NCBI GenBank assembly: GCA_012798805.1
Contig: JAAZMM010000008.1
Coordinates: 1 to 61,884 of the forward strand
DNA from: Bacteroidales bacterium
Lineage (GTDB): Bacteria > Bacteroidota > Bacteroidia > Bacteroidales > UBA932
Length of the DNA: 61,884 bases
Direction: 5' to 3'
A program made the translations under genes and the position numbers. This document shows positions 1-8,394 of this stretch, one piece after another. The notes under the pieces are model-generated. The model did not search any database. It saw only the letters and a program-made list of their open reading frames with translations, and had not been told where the DNA came from. The stretch's first letter is position 1. Each line of letters begins with the position of its first letter.

Positions 1-158
1 ATTATTTAGTAAGTATGGGAAAACAATGGGAAAACAAATGTACCTATACAACGATAAATAACCAAATATATCAAGCGTTATGTTTTATGAGTATTTTGTA
101 ATATGCAAATAATCAGACATATAAAATGCAACAATAAATATCGAAAAATATTAGGTTT
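1..158. mobile_element. Right-hand end of an integrated element (inferred)
   Basis: No gene is visible in this AT-rich stretch. It abuts a tRNA fragment at 159-203 and replaces the sequence that should encode the 5' half of that tRNA. Tyrosine-recombinase elements that insert into tRNA genes produce exactly this: foreign DNA joined to a duplicated tRNA 3' end. The element body and integrase would lie left of the window, and the intact tRNA at its far end. This is inferred from the junction alone. Confidence 0.5.
15..36 (+). repeat. Tandem 11-bp direct repeat, two perfect copies
   Basis: The unit ATGGGAAAACA occurs at 15-25 and again at 26-36 without a gap. It lies about 120 bp inside the putative element end. 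Short direct repeats near attachment sites often serve as arm-type integrase or excisionase binding sites, so that is the leading guess. Slippage or the tail of a coding sequence cut by the window edge cannot be excluded. Confidence 0.5.
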
Positions 159-203
159 AGCCTTCTAAGCTGTGGGTCGTGGGTTCGAATCCCGCCCGGA
201 TCA
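159..203 (+). pseudogene. 3' fragment of tRNA-Arg (anticodon TCT), attachment-site remnant
   Basis: The sequence folds as the 3' half of a tRNA. There is an anticodon loop CTTCTAA (162-168, anticodon TCT), a 3' anticodon strand GCTGT (169-173), a 5-nt variable loop, a T arm GTGGG-TTCGAAT-CCCGC (179-195), and the acceptor 3' strand CCGGATC (196-202) with discriminator A203. The matching acceptor 5' strand GATCCGG, the D arm and most of the 5' anticodon stem are absent upstream. It therefore cannot make a tRNA. It is read as the original 3' end left on the chromosomal side after an element inserted. Confidence 0.8.
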
Positions 204-237
204 CTAAAAAAGCGACCCCTGGTCGCTTTTTTAGTGA
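201..237. terminator. Perfect 17-bp stem terminator after the tRNA fragment
   Basis: Positions 201-217 and 221-237 are perfect reverse complements with a 3-nt loop (CCT). The stem has a GCGACC core flanked by A and T runs, giving a U tract in either direction. It would end the original tRNA transcript and may also end the oppositely directed hydF transcript. The left arm starts inside the last bases of the tRNA fragment. Confidence 0.75.
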
Positions 238-238
238 C

Positions 239-307
239 TACACACTACACACTCACCCCGTACCCTGCAAAGTGTACCGCGCAACCCGTAACCCGTAACT
301 CGCACCA
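239..307 (-). repeat. Degenerate heptad repeat array after the hydF stop codon
   Basis: On the plus strand TACACAC occurs twice (239-252) and ACCCGTA twice (284-297), with degenerate 7-bp units between. Read on the hydF sense strand this is a GT-rich series of heptads immediately after the stop codon. A matching but clearer array lies at 23801-24043. No gene or protein motif is visible. Confidence 0.55.
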
Positions 308-1507
308 CTAGAGTAACGAAGCCACCGCTCTATCGAGTATTCCGTTTAGGTAGGCGATGGTCATACCGTAATTTGTTACCGGAACACCATCCCGCATCAC
401 TCTGGCCAGACGACGGCGCAGTTGGGTTGTGGTGACCATACAGCCTCCACACTGAATAGCCAAACGGTACTTCCTCGCCTCTCCTGTTGGGATGGGATCC
501 AATCCTGCAATAAAATCGAACTCAACCTTCTTTCCGCTCACCTTTCGAATTAAAGCGGGAATCTTCACTCTGCCGATATCATCGCAAGAGGCATGATGGG
601 TGCAGGACTCAAGCATAAGTATTCTATCACCATCCCGAAGATCTCCGAGCACCCTTACTCCTTCCAAAAGAGCCTTAAAAGGGCCTTTGCTGCGAGAAAG
701 AAGCACGCTGAAGGAGGTTAGGGGCACCTCCTGAGGCACAACAGCGGCCACCTGCGCAAAAACCTGGCTGTCGGTAACCACCAGATCGGGCAACACTCCT
801 TTAGACATATGGTGTTCAATTGCAGGTGGCTGAAGTACGGTAGCCACTGCTCCTGCATCAAGCACCTCCCTTATTGCCGTTACCTGGGGAAGAATCAACC
901 TTCCCTTTGGTGCACCTTGATCTATAGGACAGACCAGCAGTATATTGTCAGAAGCGGACACAAGACCCTCGAGCATCGGTTTCTCTCCATCATCAAGATT
1001 TTCGAACACACCGGCTATTTCCGCTATCAATTCAGAACGGTATTCCTCAGCCACTTCAGGGTCTTTTTCTATGCAGGAATACTCAACTACATAGCCATAC
1101 TCAGCAGAGAGATCCACTAAAAGTTCAGGATCCAAAGGAGATATATCACTCTTGTTATGGACTAGCAGAAATGGTATTTCCAACTCTTGCAGAGTCTCTG
1201 CAATTTCGCGCTCCAGAGCTGTGAAAGAATTGTGTGTAAAGACAATGAGGGCCAAATCAGCCAAATCCATTGCTTCCATACTCTTTGTCACTCTTCGTAC
1301 TCCAAGATCACCGCTGTCATCAAGCCCTGCAGTATCTATAATGTTGGAAATGCCGATGCCTGGGAGTTCAACCCTTTTGCGTACAGGGTCGGTAGTTGTA
1401 CCGGGGATATCCGAGACAATGGCTGTTTGCTGACCGGTAAGGGAGTTTATCAGCGAACTTTTGCCTGTGTTCCTTTTGCCGAAGATGACTATTGTGCGGA
1501 AACTCAT
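308..1507 (-). CDS. hydF: [FeFe]-hydrogenase maturation GTPase HydF
   Basis: HydF is the scaffold on which the 2Fe subcluster of the [FeFe]-hydrogenase H-cluster is assembled before transfer to apo-hydrogenase. The 399-aa protein begins with an Era/TrmE-like GTPase domain: Walker A GKRNTGKS at residues 10-17, a DTAG motif and NKSD. It ends in a cluster-binding domain with C302-T-H304 and C353-x-x-C356, the family's CxHx(46-53)CxxC pattern. The length is normal. It is a single gene on the minus strand, divergent from the antiporter at 1588, while hydE lies 2.4 kb away on the other strand. hydG and the hydrogenase are not in the window. The cysteine pattern rules out a ribosome-assembly GTPase. 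Confidence 0.95.
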   Translation of the reverse strand: MSFRTIVIFGKRNTGKSSLINSLTGQQTAIVSDIPGTTTDPVRKRVELPGIGISNIIDTAGLDDSGDLGVRRVTKSMEAMDLADLALIVFTHNSFTALEREIAETLQELEIPFLLVHNKSDISPLDPELLVDLSAEYGYVVEYSCIEKDPEVAEEYRSELIAEIAGVFENLDDGEKPMLEGLVSASDNILLVCPIDQGAPKGRLILPQVTAIREVLDAGAVATVLQPPAIEHHMSKGVLPDLVVTDSQVFAQVAAVVPQEVPLTSFSVLLSRSKGPFKALLEGVRVLGDLRDGDRILMLESCTHHASCDDIGRVKIPALIRKVSGKKVEFDFIAGLDPIPTGEARKYRLAIQCGGCMVTTTQLRRRLARVMRDGVPVTNYGMTIAYLNGILDRAVASLL

Positions 1508-1587
1508 GTGCTCTATTTTTTATTAGAATTACAAATTTAACAATAAAATGAGTAATTTCGCGCTTTAAACAGTCAAACGCAATTATT

Positions 1588-3060
1588 ATGGTATTTACCT
1601 CGGAAAACATTCTGCTAATCGGATCCATTATTCTGTTTATAAGTATTTTTATAAGCAGTCGCGTCAGCGCCAAAATCGGAATCCCAATGCTATTGCTTTT
1701 CCTGATCTTGGGAATGGTTTTTGGCAGTGACGGTATAGGCATACATTTTTCCGATGTAAAGGATGCTCAATTCATAGGAATGTTTGCGTTAAGCGTCATT
1801 CTCTTTTCCGGCGGTCTGGATACGCGGTTTACAGAGATAAGGCCTGTCATGTGGCAAGGCATTACGCTTTCTACAATCGGGGTGATGTTGATGGCATTGA
1901 TTACGGGGGTATTCATTTGGCTGCTTACGCGCAATGGTGCATTCTCATTCACAGGATCATTGGCACTCTGTCTGTTGCTTGCCTCCACAATGTCCTCTAC
2001 TGACTCTGCATCTGTATTCAACCTCCTTAGAACCCAGAAAGTAGGACTAAAACACAATTTAAAGCCTTTACTCGAGTTTGAAAGCGGCAGCAATGACCCT
2101 ATGGCCTATATGCTTACCGTAGCGCTTATACAGTACTGCAAATTTGGCGAACTCAGCACGTGGACTATAGTGCTTAACTTCTTTCTCCAATTTGTTTTAG
2201 GACTGCTATTGGGGTTCCTTATAGGTAAGGGCGCAATTTGGGTTATAAACAGGATTAGGCTCAACAATGTAGCCCTCTACCCCGTCATAATGCTAAGTAT
2301 AGTCTTCTTTACCTTCTCTTTTACGGAGTTGGTCAAAGGCAACGGCTATCTTGCCGTCTATGTTGCCGGTATTATAATGGGTAATGCCCCGTTTGTGAGA
2401 AAGAGAGAGTGTATGAAATTTATGGATGGTATCACCTGGCTCTGCCAGGCGGTAGTGTTCCTCACCCTCGGACTGCTGGTAAAGCCTCACCAATTGATTG
2501 ATGTGGCACTTCCCGCCACTTTAATCGGGCTCTTTATGATATTCATTGCCCGACCGCTAATGGTAATGATAACTCTTCTGCCCTTCAAAACTCCGACTTT
2601 CAAGCCCAAGGTCTTTGCCTCCTGGGTAGGACTTAGAGGTGCGGTTCCAATCATTTTTGCCACTTATCCGGTAGTGGCAGGAGTAGAGGGATCCGATGTT
2701 ATCTTCAATATAGCCTTTTTCATCACCATCCTCTCATTGTTGATTCAGGGCACAACCATTACATGGATGGCAAAAAAGCTCGGTGTAGCAACAGAACTTC
2801 CAAAGGAAGGTAATATTTTCGGAGTGGAACTTCCCGAAGAAATTGACTCCAAATTATGGGATATAGAACTCACGGAAGATCTGCTTACTAATGGTAACCA
2901 ACTCAAGGATATGAATATACCAAAAGGTGTACTGGTGATAATGATCAAGCGTGATGATGCATATCTGGTGCCTAACGGCACTCTGGAACTACTTCCCGGC
3001 GACCATCTTCTGCTCATTTCGCAGAGCGATGCCGAACAGGAACATGCACTCCAACCTTAA
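1588..3060 (+). CDS. nhaP2: K+/H+ antiporter of the CPA1 family (NhaP2/CvrA type)
   Basis: The 490-aa inner-membrane protein has about twelve hydrophobic segments over residues 5-400, including the family signatures STDSASVFNLL and FESGSNDPMAYMLT. A hydrophilic C-terminal domain (about 405-490) ends in an RCK_C/TrkA-C-like fold (VLVIMIKRDDAYLVPNG, LLPGDHLLLIS). This architecture matches NhaP2/CvrA exchangers, which expel K+ or Na+ for protons; the exact ion cannot be told from sequence. The next gene begins 42 bp downstream. Confidence 0.85.
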   Translation: MVFTSENILLIGSIILFISIFISSRVSAKIGIPMLLLFLILGMVFGSDGIGIHFSDVKDAQFIGMFALSVILFSGGLDTRFTEIRPVMWQGITLSTIGVMLMALITGVFIWLLTRNGAFSFTGSLALCLLLASTMSSTDSASVFNLLRTQKVGLKHNLKPLLEFESGSNDPMAYMLTVALIQYCKFGELSTWTIVLNFFLQFVLGLLLGFLIGKGAIWVINRIRLNNVALYPVIMLSIVFFTFSFTELVKGNGYLAVYVAGIIMGNAPFVRKRECMKFMDGITWLCQAVVFLTLGLLVKPHQLIDVALPATLIGLFMIFIARPLMVMITLLPFKTPTFKPKVFASWVGLRGAVPIIFATYPVVAGVEGSDVIFNIAFFITILSLLIQGTTITWMAKKLGVATELPKEGNIFGVELPEEIDSKLWDIELTEDLLTNGNQLKDMNIPKGVLVIMIKRDDAYLVPNGTLELLPGDHLLLISQSDAEQEHALQP

Positions 3061-3102
3061 TATCCATTATTTATTGAAAACAAACAAAACCTAAACGATA
3101 CC

Positions 3103-3894
3103 ATGAAAAAATTATCACTTATTTTTATTGCAGCCATATCGCTTATGGCAGCATCTTGCGGCTCAACCGACAAAACTGAAGTAATAACGGTAAACAATGC
3201 TGCAGAACTTATAAAAGCGCTTGGCAACGACCGCACTATCATCCTCAACAACACGGAAGGCATTTACTGGCTTACAGAAGCCATTGACAATGCAATTGCA
3301 ACAAGCTCCCTACTTGATGGCTGGGACCATATGGAAGGGAAGAGTGATATTATGGCAAATAGAGCATTTGACGGCAACGAACTCTGTTTGTACAACATCA
3401 AAAACCTTACAATCAGAGGGGCTGATGATGGGGAGCAAACAAAGATATATGTTTCACCCCGCTATGCAGATGTTTTCGCATTCGAGAACTGTTCCGATAT
3501 AACACTTGAGAATCTTCAACTGGGCCACTACCCCGAAGAAGGATCATGTACCGGTGCCGTACTGGGTTTTACCAATTGCGATCGCATCAACATCAATAAT
3601 TGTGACCTTTTCGGATGTGGCATAACCGGTATCGAAGCTGTAATGTCTCAAAATTTCAAGGTAACCAATTCTACTATCCGCGACTGCTCTTATTGTAACA
3701 TTTGGCTTACCGAGTGCCAAAACTTCCGTTTCTACAACTGCGACATTATATCAGAAAACTATATTATCTGCTACGACTGCAAAGATATTTCTTTCGAAAA
3801 ATGCAAAGTTCCTGCCTCATTTGATGAGAGTATCTCCTTTATCGATTGCGAATTTTTTGAGTGGCCGGGATTCGGTTATCCCGACGGTGAATAG
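3103..3894 (+). CDS. Lipoprotein with right-handed beta-helix repeats
   Basis: The 263-aa protein has a type II signal peptide with lipobox MAASC and lipidated Cys19. From about residue 95 it carries short repeats of the N-x-x-x-x-N and C-D form (ENCSDITLENLQL, TNCDRININNCDLF, ECQNFRFYNCDII, YDCKDISFEKCKV), typical of pectate-lyase-like right-handed beta helices. Such folds bind or cleave polysaccharides, but no catalytic residues can be assigned, so the substrate is unknown. The gene ends 5 bp before hydE and is probably co-transcribed with it, although no functional link is evident. The high cysteine content of the repeats is unusual for an exported protein. Confidence 0.75.
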   Translation: MKKLSLIFIAAISLMAASCGSTDKTEVITVNNAAELIKALGNDRTIILNNTEGIYWLTEAIDNAIATSSLLDGWDHMEGKSDIMANRAFDGNELCLYNIKNLTIRGADDGEQTKIYVSPRYADVFAFENCSDITLENLQLGHYPEEGSCTGAVLGFTNCDRININNCDLFGCGITGIEAVMSQNFKVTNSTIRDCSYCNIWLTECQNFRFYNCDIISENYIICYDCKDISFEKCKVPASFDESISFIDCEFFEWPGFGYPDGE

Positions 3895-3899
3895 ACCTA

Positions 3900-4928
3900 A
3901 TGATTAGCCGTAACGAAATAATAGAGATGCTCCTTTGCAAGGAGCCTGAGATTATCGAGAGTCTTCATAAAAGGGCTCTGGACCTCAAATTGAATATTAT
4001 AGGCCCCAAAGTTCACCTGAGGGGCCTTATAGAAATATCCAATATATGCCGAAAGAACTGTCTCTACTGCGGCATCCGGAGCGGCAACACTCTTTGCGAA
4101 AGATATACCCTGACTGACGAAGAGATACTTTTGTGCGCCGAACATGCATACGCTTCCGGATATGGATCAGTCACAATACAGGCAGGAGAGCGTACAGGAG
4201 GTAAGTTCACCGAGTGGATTACATCCTTGGTTAAACGCATCAAACTTATCGGAAATGGGGCTCTCGGTATCACTCTTTCCCTTGGCGAACAGAGTGCCGA
4301 AGTCTATAAGGAGTGGTTTGAAGCAGGTGCACACAGATATCTTCTCCGTATCGAGGCCTCAGACCCCGATCTGTTTCGCAAAATACATCCTGATGATGGA
4401 AACCACTCCTACGACAGACGCATCGAAGCCCTTATGGACCTTAAATCAATTGGGTACCAGACCGGTAGCGGTGTAATGATAGGACTCCCCTGGCAAAACG
4501 CAGGACATCTGGCCTCAGACCTGTTATTCCTGAAAGAAATGGACTTTCCTATGATTGGCATGGGACCTTATGTGCCTCATGATGATACTCCAATCACCAT
4601 CAGAGCAGCTTCGGATCCAGAGGCGGCATTCCCGTCCGTAGCCGATCGCCTGGAACTGTCACTCAAAATGATATCCCTGCTCAGAATCCTGGTGCCGGAT
4701 ATCAATATTGCAGCCTCTACTGCACTTGAGGCCCTTCATCCGAAAGGACGTATTATGGCCATCAATGCCGGGGCGAATATCGTGATGCCTAATGTTACAC
4801 CGGCAGACTACCGCAGATACTACAATCTCTACGACCGCAAGGCCATCCTGCTGGAGGATTTGAACCTTGGGGAGGCAGAGATTGGATTTGGAGAGTGGGG
4901 AGATTCTCTACACTTTAAAAAAGTTTGA
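3900..4928 (+). CDS. hydE: [FeFe]-hydrogenase maturation radical SAM protein HydE
   Basis: HydE is a radical SAM enzyme that acts with HydG and HydF in building the dithiomethylamine-bridged diiron subcluster. The 342-aa sequence has the CxxxCxxC motif C50-RKN-C54-LY-C57 that holds the [4Fe-4S] cluster. It is followed by a BioB/HydE-like TIM-barrel sequence ([36 protein letters not shown]). Length is typical. BioB and PylB are related, but the neighbouring hydF and the GPYVPH region favour HydE. The 3' end overlaps the convergent clpB-like gene by 14 bp. Confidence 0.93.
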   Translation: MISRNEIIEMLLCKEPEIIESLHKRALDLKLNIIGPKVHLRGLIEISNICRKNCLYCGIRSGNTLCERYTLTDEEILLCAEHAYASGYGSVTIQAGERTGGKFTEWITSLVKRIKLIGNGALGITLSLGEQSAEVYKEWFEAGAHRYLLRIEASDPDLFRKIHPDDGNHSYDRRIEALMDLKSIGYQTGSGVMIGLPWQNAGHLASDLLFLKEMDFPMIGMGPYVPHDDTPITIRAASDPEAAFPSVADRLELSLKMISLLRILVPDINIAASTALEALHPKGRIMAINAGANIVMPNVTPADYRRYYNLYDRKAILLEDLNLGEAEIGFGEWGDSLHFKKV

Positions 4929-6963
4929 GTTTACCATCAACAAATGTTGCGGTGATGTCAGAATCCTTGCTTAATGTTCCGTCAAGCAGAAGCGTCGCCA
5001 GATAGTCTATCAACTCTCTCTGCAACAACCTCTTGACAGGCCTTGCGCCATATGCCGGATCATATCCCTTTTCACTCATATAGTCATAAAACTCCTCAGT
5101 AAAGGAGATTTTGATACCCATAGATTCCAGCCGCTGTCTAAGTTTTTCAGCTTGCAACTTCACTATGCTGCGAATATGCTCAGGTGAAAGTTCGTGGAAT
5201 ACGATAATCTCATCTATCCTGTTTATGAACTCCGGCCTGAAAGCCTCCTTGACCAGGTCAGGATCGATGTTTGATGTCATTATCAAAATAGTATTTTTGA
5301 AATCAACAGTATGGCCCTTGTTATCGGTAAGGCGACCATCATCCATCAACTGCAACAGCAGGTTGAAAACATCCGGATGAGCTTTCTCTATCTCGTCGAG
5401 CAATATCACTGAGTAGGGTTTGCGGCGCACCGCTTCAGTCAGCTGTCCACCCTCTTCATAACCTACATAGCCCGGAGGTGCACCTATCAGACGTGAGACG
5501 GTATGACGCTCCTGATATTCGCTCATATCTATCCTGGTGATCATATTCTCATCATCGAAGAGATACTCTGCGAGAGCTTTGGCTAATTCCGTCTTTCCTA
5601 CTCCCGTGCTTCCTAGAAACATAAAGGAGCCTATCGGCCTTTTTTCATTCTGAAGTCCGGCCCTGCTACGACGCACTGCATTGGAAACTGCCGAAATAGC
5701 TTCATCCTGCCCTATAACACGCTCGTGCAGTACTTCTTCCATATTCAAAAGTTTATCCTTTTCACTCTGAAGCATCTTCTGAACAGGGATACCGGTCCAT
5801 TTAGCCACAACTTCCGCAATATTTTCGCTCGTTACAGCTTCATTCAGTATAGGGTTTTCATTATTCTCCTTTTCGGCCATCAGCTTTTCGATTTGACTCT
5901 TTGCTTCGGCTATCTTGCCATATCTTAGCTCAGCTACTTTTCCGTAGTCTCCGCGACGTTCAGCATCCTCTGCCTGTATGCGGTACTCTTCGATTGCCTG
6001 ACGGTTGCTCTGTATGGCGGTAAGGATTTTTTTCTCTTCCTCCCACTGTTTCATCAGAACATCCCTTTCCTTGGAAAGACGTGTGATCTCCTCCTGTATT
6101 GCAGTCAACTTAGGGCTTTCTCCCTCCCTTTTTACCGCTTCACGCTCAATTTCAAGCTGCATTATCTTTCTATTCAGTTCGTCTATAGGCTCCGGAACCG
6201 AATTGATCTCGAGACGAAGTTTTGCTGCAGCCTCATCAATCAGGTCAATAGCCTTGTCTGGCAAGAATCTGTTGGTAATATAGCGGCGCGAAAGCTCGAC
6301 AGCTGAAATGATTGCATCATCCTCTATGCGTACCTTGTGGTGATTCTCATATCTCTCCTTAAGTCCGCGAAGAATGGAGATGGATTCTGCCGGAGTGGGC
6401 TCGTCCACCATTACCATCTGGAACCTGCGTTCAAGTGCCTTGTCCTGTTCAAAGTATTTGCGATATTCATCAAGAGTAGTGGATCCTATAGCCCTGAGTT
6501 CGCCTCTGGCAAGTGCCGGCTTAAGAATATTGGCGGCATCCATAGCCCCGGAAGTGCGTCCTGCTCCTACCAGAGTATGAATTTCATCTATGAAGAGGAT
6601 TATCTCGCCTTCACTTTCAGTTACCGCCTTCACTACCCCCTTGAGCCTCTCCTCAAATTCCCCTTGGTACTTGGCTCCTGCAATCAATGCACCCATATCA
6701 AGCGAATAGAGATCTTTGTTCTTAAGATTTTCGGGAACGTCACCGTTGACGATTCTCTGGGCGATTCCCTCGGAAATGGCGGTCTTGCCAACACCGGGCT
6801 CGCCTACGAGTATAGGGTTGTTTTTGGTTCTTCTGCTGAGGATCTGCAGTACTCTGCGCACCTCATCGTCACGCCCGATGACAGGGTCTAGTTTGCCCTG
6901 TCTCGCCTTCTCATTAAGGTTAATGGCGTATCTGTTTAAAATTTCTAAATTTTGTTTATCCAT
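4915..6963 (-). CDS. clpB: ClpB-type AAA+ disaggregase lacking the N-domain
   Basis: ClpB threads aggregated proteins through a hexameric ring with help from DnaK. The 682-aa protein has NBD1 with Walker A GEPGVGKT (54-61) and pore tyrosine Y99, a coiled-coil middle domain (about 262-375), and NBD2 with Walker A GSTGVGKT (451-458) and pore tyrosine Y499. Typical ClpB is about 860 aa. The roughly 150-residue N-terminal Clp_N domain is missing, and nothing upstream encodes it. A second shortening lies in NBD2: only nine residues separate TSN from FRPEFINR (codons around 5242-5268), against about 29 in E. coli ClpB. The M-domain distinguishes it from ClpA and ClpX. No CIRCE operator is seen upstream. 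Confidence 0.9.
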   Translation of the reverse strand: MDKQNLEILNRYAINLNEKARQGKLDPVIGRDDEVRRVLQILSRRTKNNPILVGEPGVGKTAISEGIAQRIVNGDVPENLKNKDLYSLDMGALIAGAKYQGEFEERLKGVVKAVTESEGEIILFIDEIHTLVGAGRTSGAMDAANILKPALARGELRAIGSTTLDEYRKYFEQDKALERRFQMVMVDEPTPAESISILRGLKERYENHHKVRIEDDAIISAVELSRRYITNRFLPDKAIDLIDEAAAKLRLEINSVPEPIDELNRKIMQLEIEREAVKREGESPKLTAIQEEITRLSKERDVLMKQWEEEKKILTAIQSNRQAIEEYRIQAEDAERRGDYGKVAELRYGKIAEAKSQIEKLMAEKENNENPILNEAVTSENIAEVVAKWTGIPVQKMLQSEKDKLLNMEEVLHERVIGQDEAISAVSNAVRRSRAGLQNEKRPIGSFMFLGSTGVGKTELAKALAEYLFDDENMITRIDMSEYQERHTVSRLIGAPPGYVGYEEGGQLTEAVRRKPYSVILLDEIEKAHPDVFNLLLQLMDDGRLTDNKGHTVDFKNTILIMTSNIDPDLVKEAFRPEFINRIDEIIVFHELSPEHIRSIVKLQAEKLRQRLESMGIKISFTEEFYDYMSEKGYDPAYGARPVKRLLQRELIDYLATLLLDGTLSKDSDITATFVDGKLKLF

Positions 6964-7110
6964 AATTTTTCCGTTTTCGTTTATCTAATTTTATGATTTT
7001 ATACTTTTAATTTACTTTATATATGAGTTTCAATTTGTTTGCCACCGGCTTCAGACTGACTTTTTGTCAAAAAAACAAGCCCGAACAGCAGCAAAAGCAG
7101 TAAGAATAAA

Positions 7111-7142
7111 TTTGGATAACAAGGACATATTTATTAATTTTG
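7111..7142 (+). promoter_or_regulatory. Bacteroidota promoter for the pepC-pepC-pssA operon
   Basis: A -33 element TTTG (7111-7114) and a -7 element TAATTTTG (7135-7142, matching TAnnTTTG) are separated by 20 bp, the expected spacing. Transcription would start near 7148, about 15 nt before the first ATG at 7163. Confidence 0.6.
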
Positions 7143-7162
7143 TTTGATACGATTAATTATTA

Positions 7163-8374
7163 ATGAAGTTTATAATGAAAAGATTCCTAACTCTCTTAGC
7201 AGCAGCTCTTATCTGCTTTTCGGCTACGGCCCAATCCAAAGATGAAACTAAGCCCGAAGGCTTTCAGTTCACAACAGTAAAAGAGCTTCCGATTACCTCA
7301 GTTAAAAACCAGGCCAATACCGGTACCTGCTGGTGCTTTGCAGCACTCTCATTCTTTGAATCCGAGGCACTCCGTCAAGGCTACAAAGGCGACCTTGACC
7401 TATCGGAGATGTTTGTTGTTTCAAATGCATACACCGACAAAGCCATTAAGTACATCCGTGTTGACGGGCACCTCAACTTTGCACAGGGTAGTTCTTTCGG
7501 GGATGTATTATGTGTGCTCAAAAAGTATGGTATTGTTCCAAATTCCGTTATGCCCGGCCTTAATTATGGCACAGATCGTCATATGCACGGTGAACTCGTT
7601 GCCGGCCTGAAGGGTTATGTTGACGGTATTCGTAAAAACCCCAACAGAAAACTCTCTACTGCATGGATTCCAGGCCTGAAAGGCATTTTGGCGGCATACC
7701 TTGGTCCTATTCCTGAGACATTCCAATACGAAGGCAAGGAATACACTCCCAAGTCATACATGGAGTCACTCGGTCTCAATCTGGATGATTATGTTGACCT
7801 CGTATCCTGGACACACCTTCCCTACTATGAGAAGCACCCTGTGGAAGTGGGTGACAACTGGCGCTGGGAGTCTGCATATAATCTCCCTCTTGATGAGCTT
7901 ATGGAGGTATTGTTCTATGCCATTGAAAATGGTTATACTTTCGCATGGGCATCCGATGTAAGTGAAACAGGCTTTACCCGTAACGGTATCGGCATCGTTC
8001 CCGACATGGACGCTATCAGAAAGAAAACGGAAGAGGTTGGCTCAGACCAGGCTCATTGGGTAGGTTCAGATCCGGGCACAGGCAGGCCTACGTTTAATGC
8101 ACCCGTTCCCGAGCTTGAAATAACACCGGAACTTCGTCAGCAGGGCTACGAAGAGAAGACCACAACTGACGACCACGGAATGCATATCTTCGGTCTGGCA
8201 AAGGATCAGAACGGCACAAATTATTTCCTGATGAAAAACTCATGGGGTACTAACAACAAATATAAAGGTATTTGGTACATATCTGAAGCTTATATGAAAT
8301 ATAAGACGATGGATGTAATGATTCACAAAGATGCTATTCCCAAGCACATTCGCAAGAAGATGGGTCTTAAATAA
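7163..8374 (+). CDS. Exported C1-family cysteine peptidase (PepC/bleomycin hydrolase-like)
   Basis: The 403-aa protein has an N-terminal signal peptide (residues 1-24, ending SATAQ), so it is periplasmic or secreted, unlike cytosolic PepC of Gram-positives. Papain-fold residues are visible: Gln50 of the oxyanion hole, nucleophile Cys56 in GTCWCFA, His in DDHGMHIFG, and Asn in KNSWGT. The family cleaves N-terminal residues or short peptides. A second in-frame ATG at 7175 gives the shorter start MKRFLTLL, which is equally compatible with the signal peptide. It is the first gene of a tight operon with a paralog 20 bp downstream. Confidence 0.88.
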   Translation: MKFIMKRFLTLLAAALICFSATAQSKDETKPEGFQFTTVKELPITSVKNQANTGTCWCFAALSFFESEALRQGYKGDLDLSEMFVVSNAYTDKAIKYIRVDGHLNFAQGSSFGDVLCVLKKYGIVPNSVMPGLNYGTDRHMHGELVAGLKGYVDGIRKNPNRKLSTAWIPGLKGILAAYLGPIPETFQYEGKEYTPKSYMESLGLNLDDYVDLVSWTHLPYYEKHPVEVGDNWRWESAYNLPLDELMEVLFYAIENGYTFAWASDVSETGFTRNGIGIVPDMDAIRKKTEEVGSDQAHWVGSDPGTGRPTFNAPVPELEITPELRQQGYEEKTTTDDHGMHIFGLAKDQNGTNYFLMKNSWGTNNKYKGIWYISEAYMKYKTMDVMIHKDAIPKHIRKKMGLK

Positions 8375-8394
8375 CCAATAGGCAAAAAAATACT

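Noticed and set aside
159-203. A functional tRNA-Arg gene
   Set aside because: The D arm, the acceptor 5' strand and most of the anticodon 5' strand are missing upstream, so no cloverleaf can form.
6964-7110. CIRCE-type heat-shock operator upstream of clpB
   Set aside because: No TTAGCACTC-N9-GAGTGCTAA inverted repeat or close variant is present.
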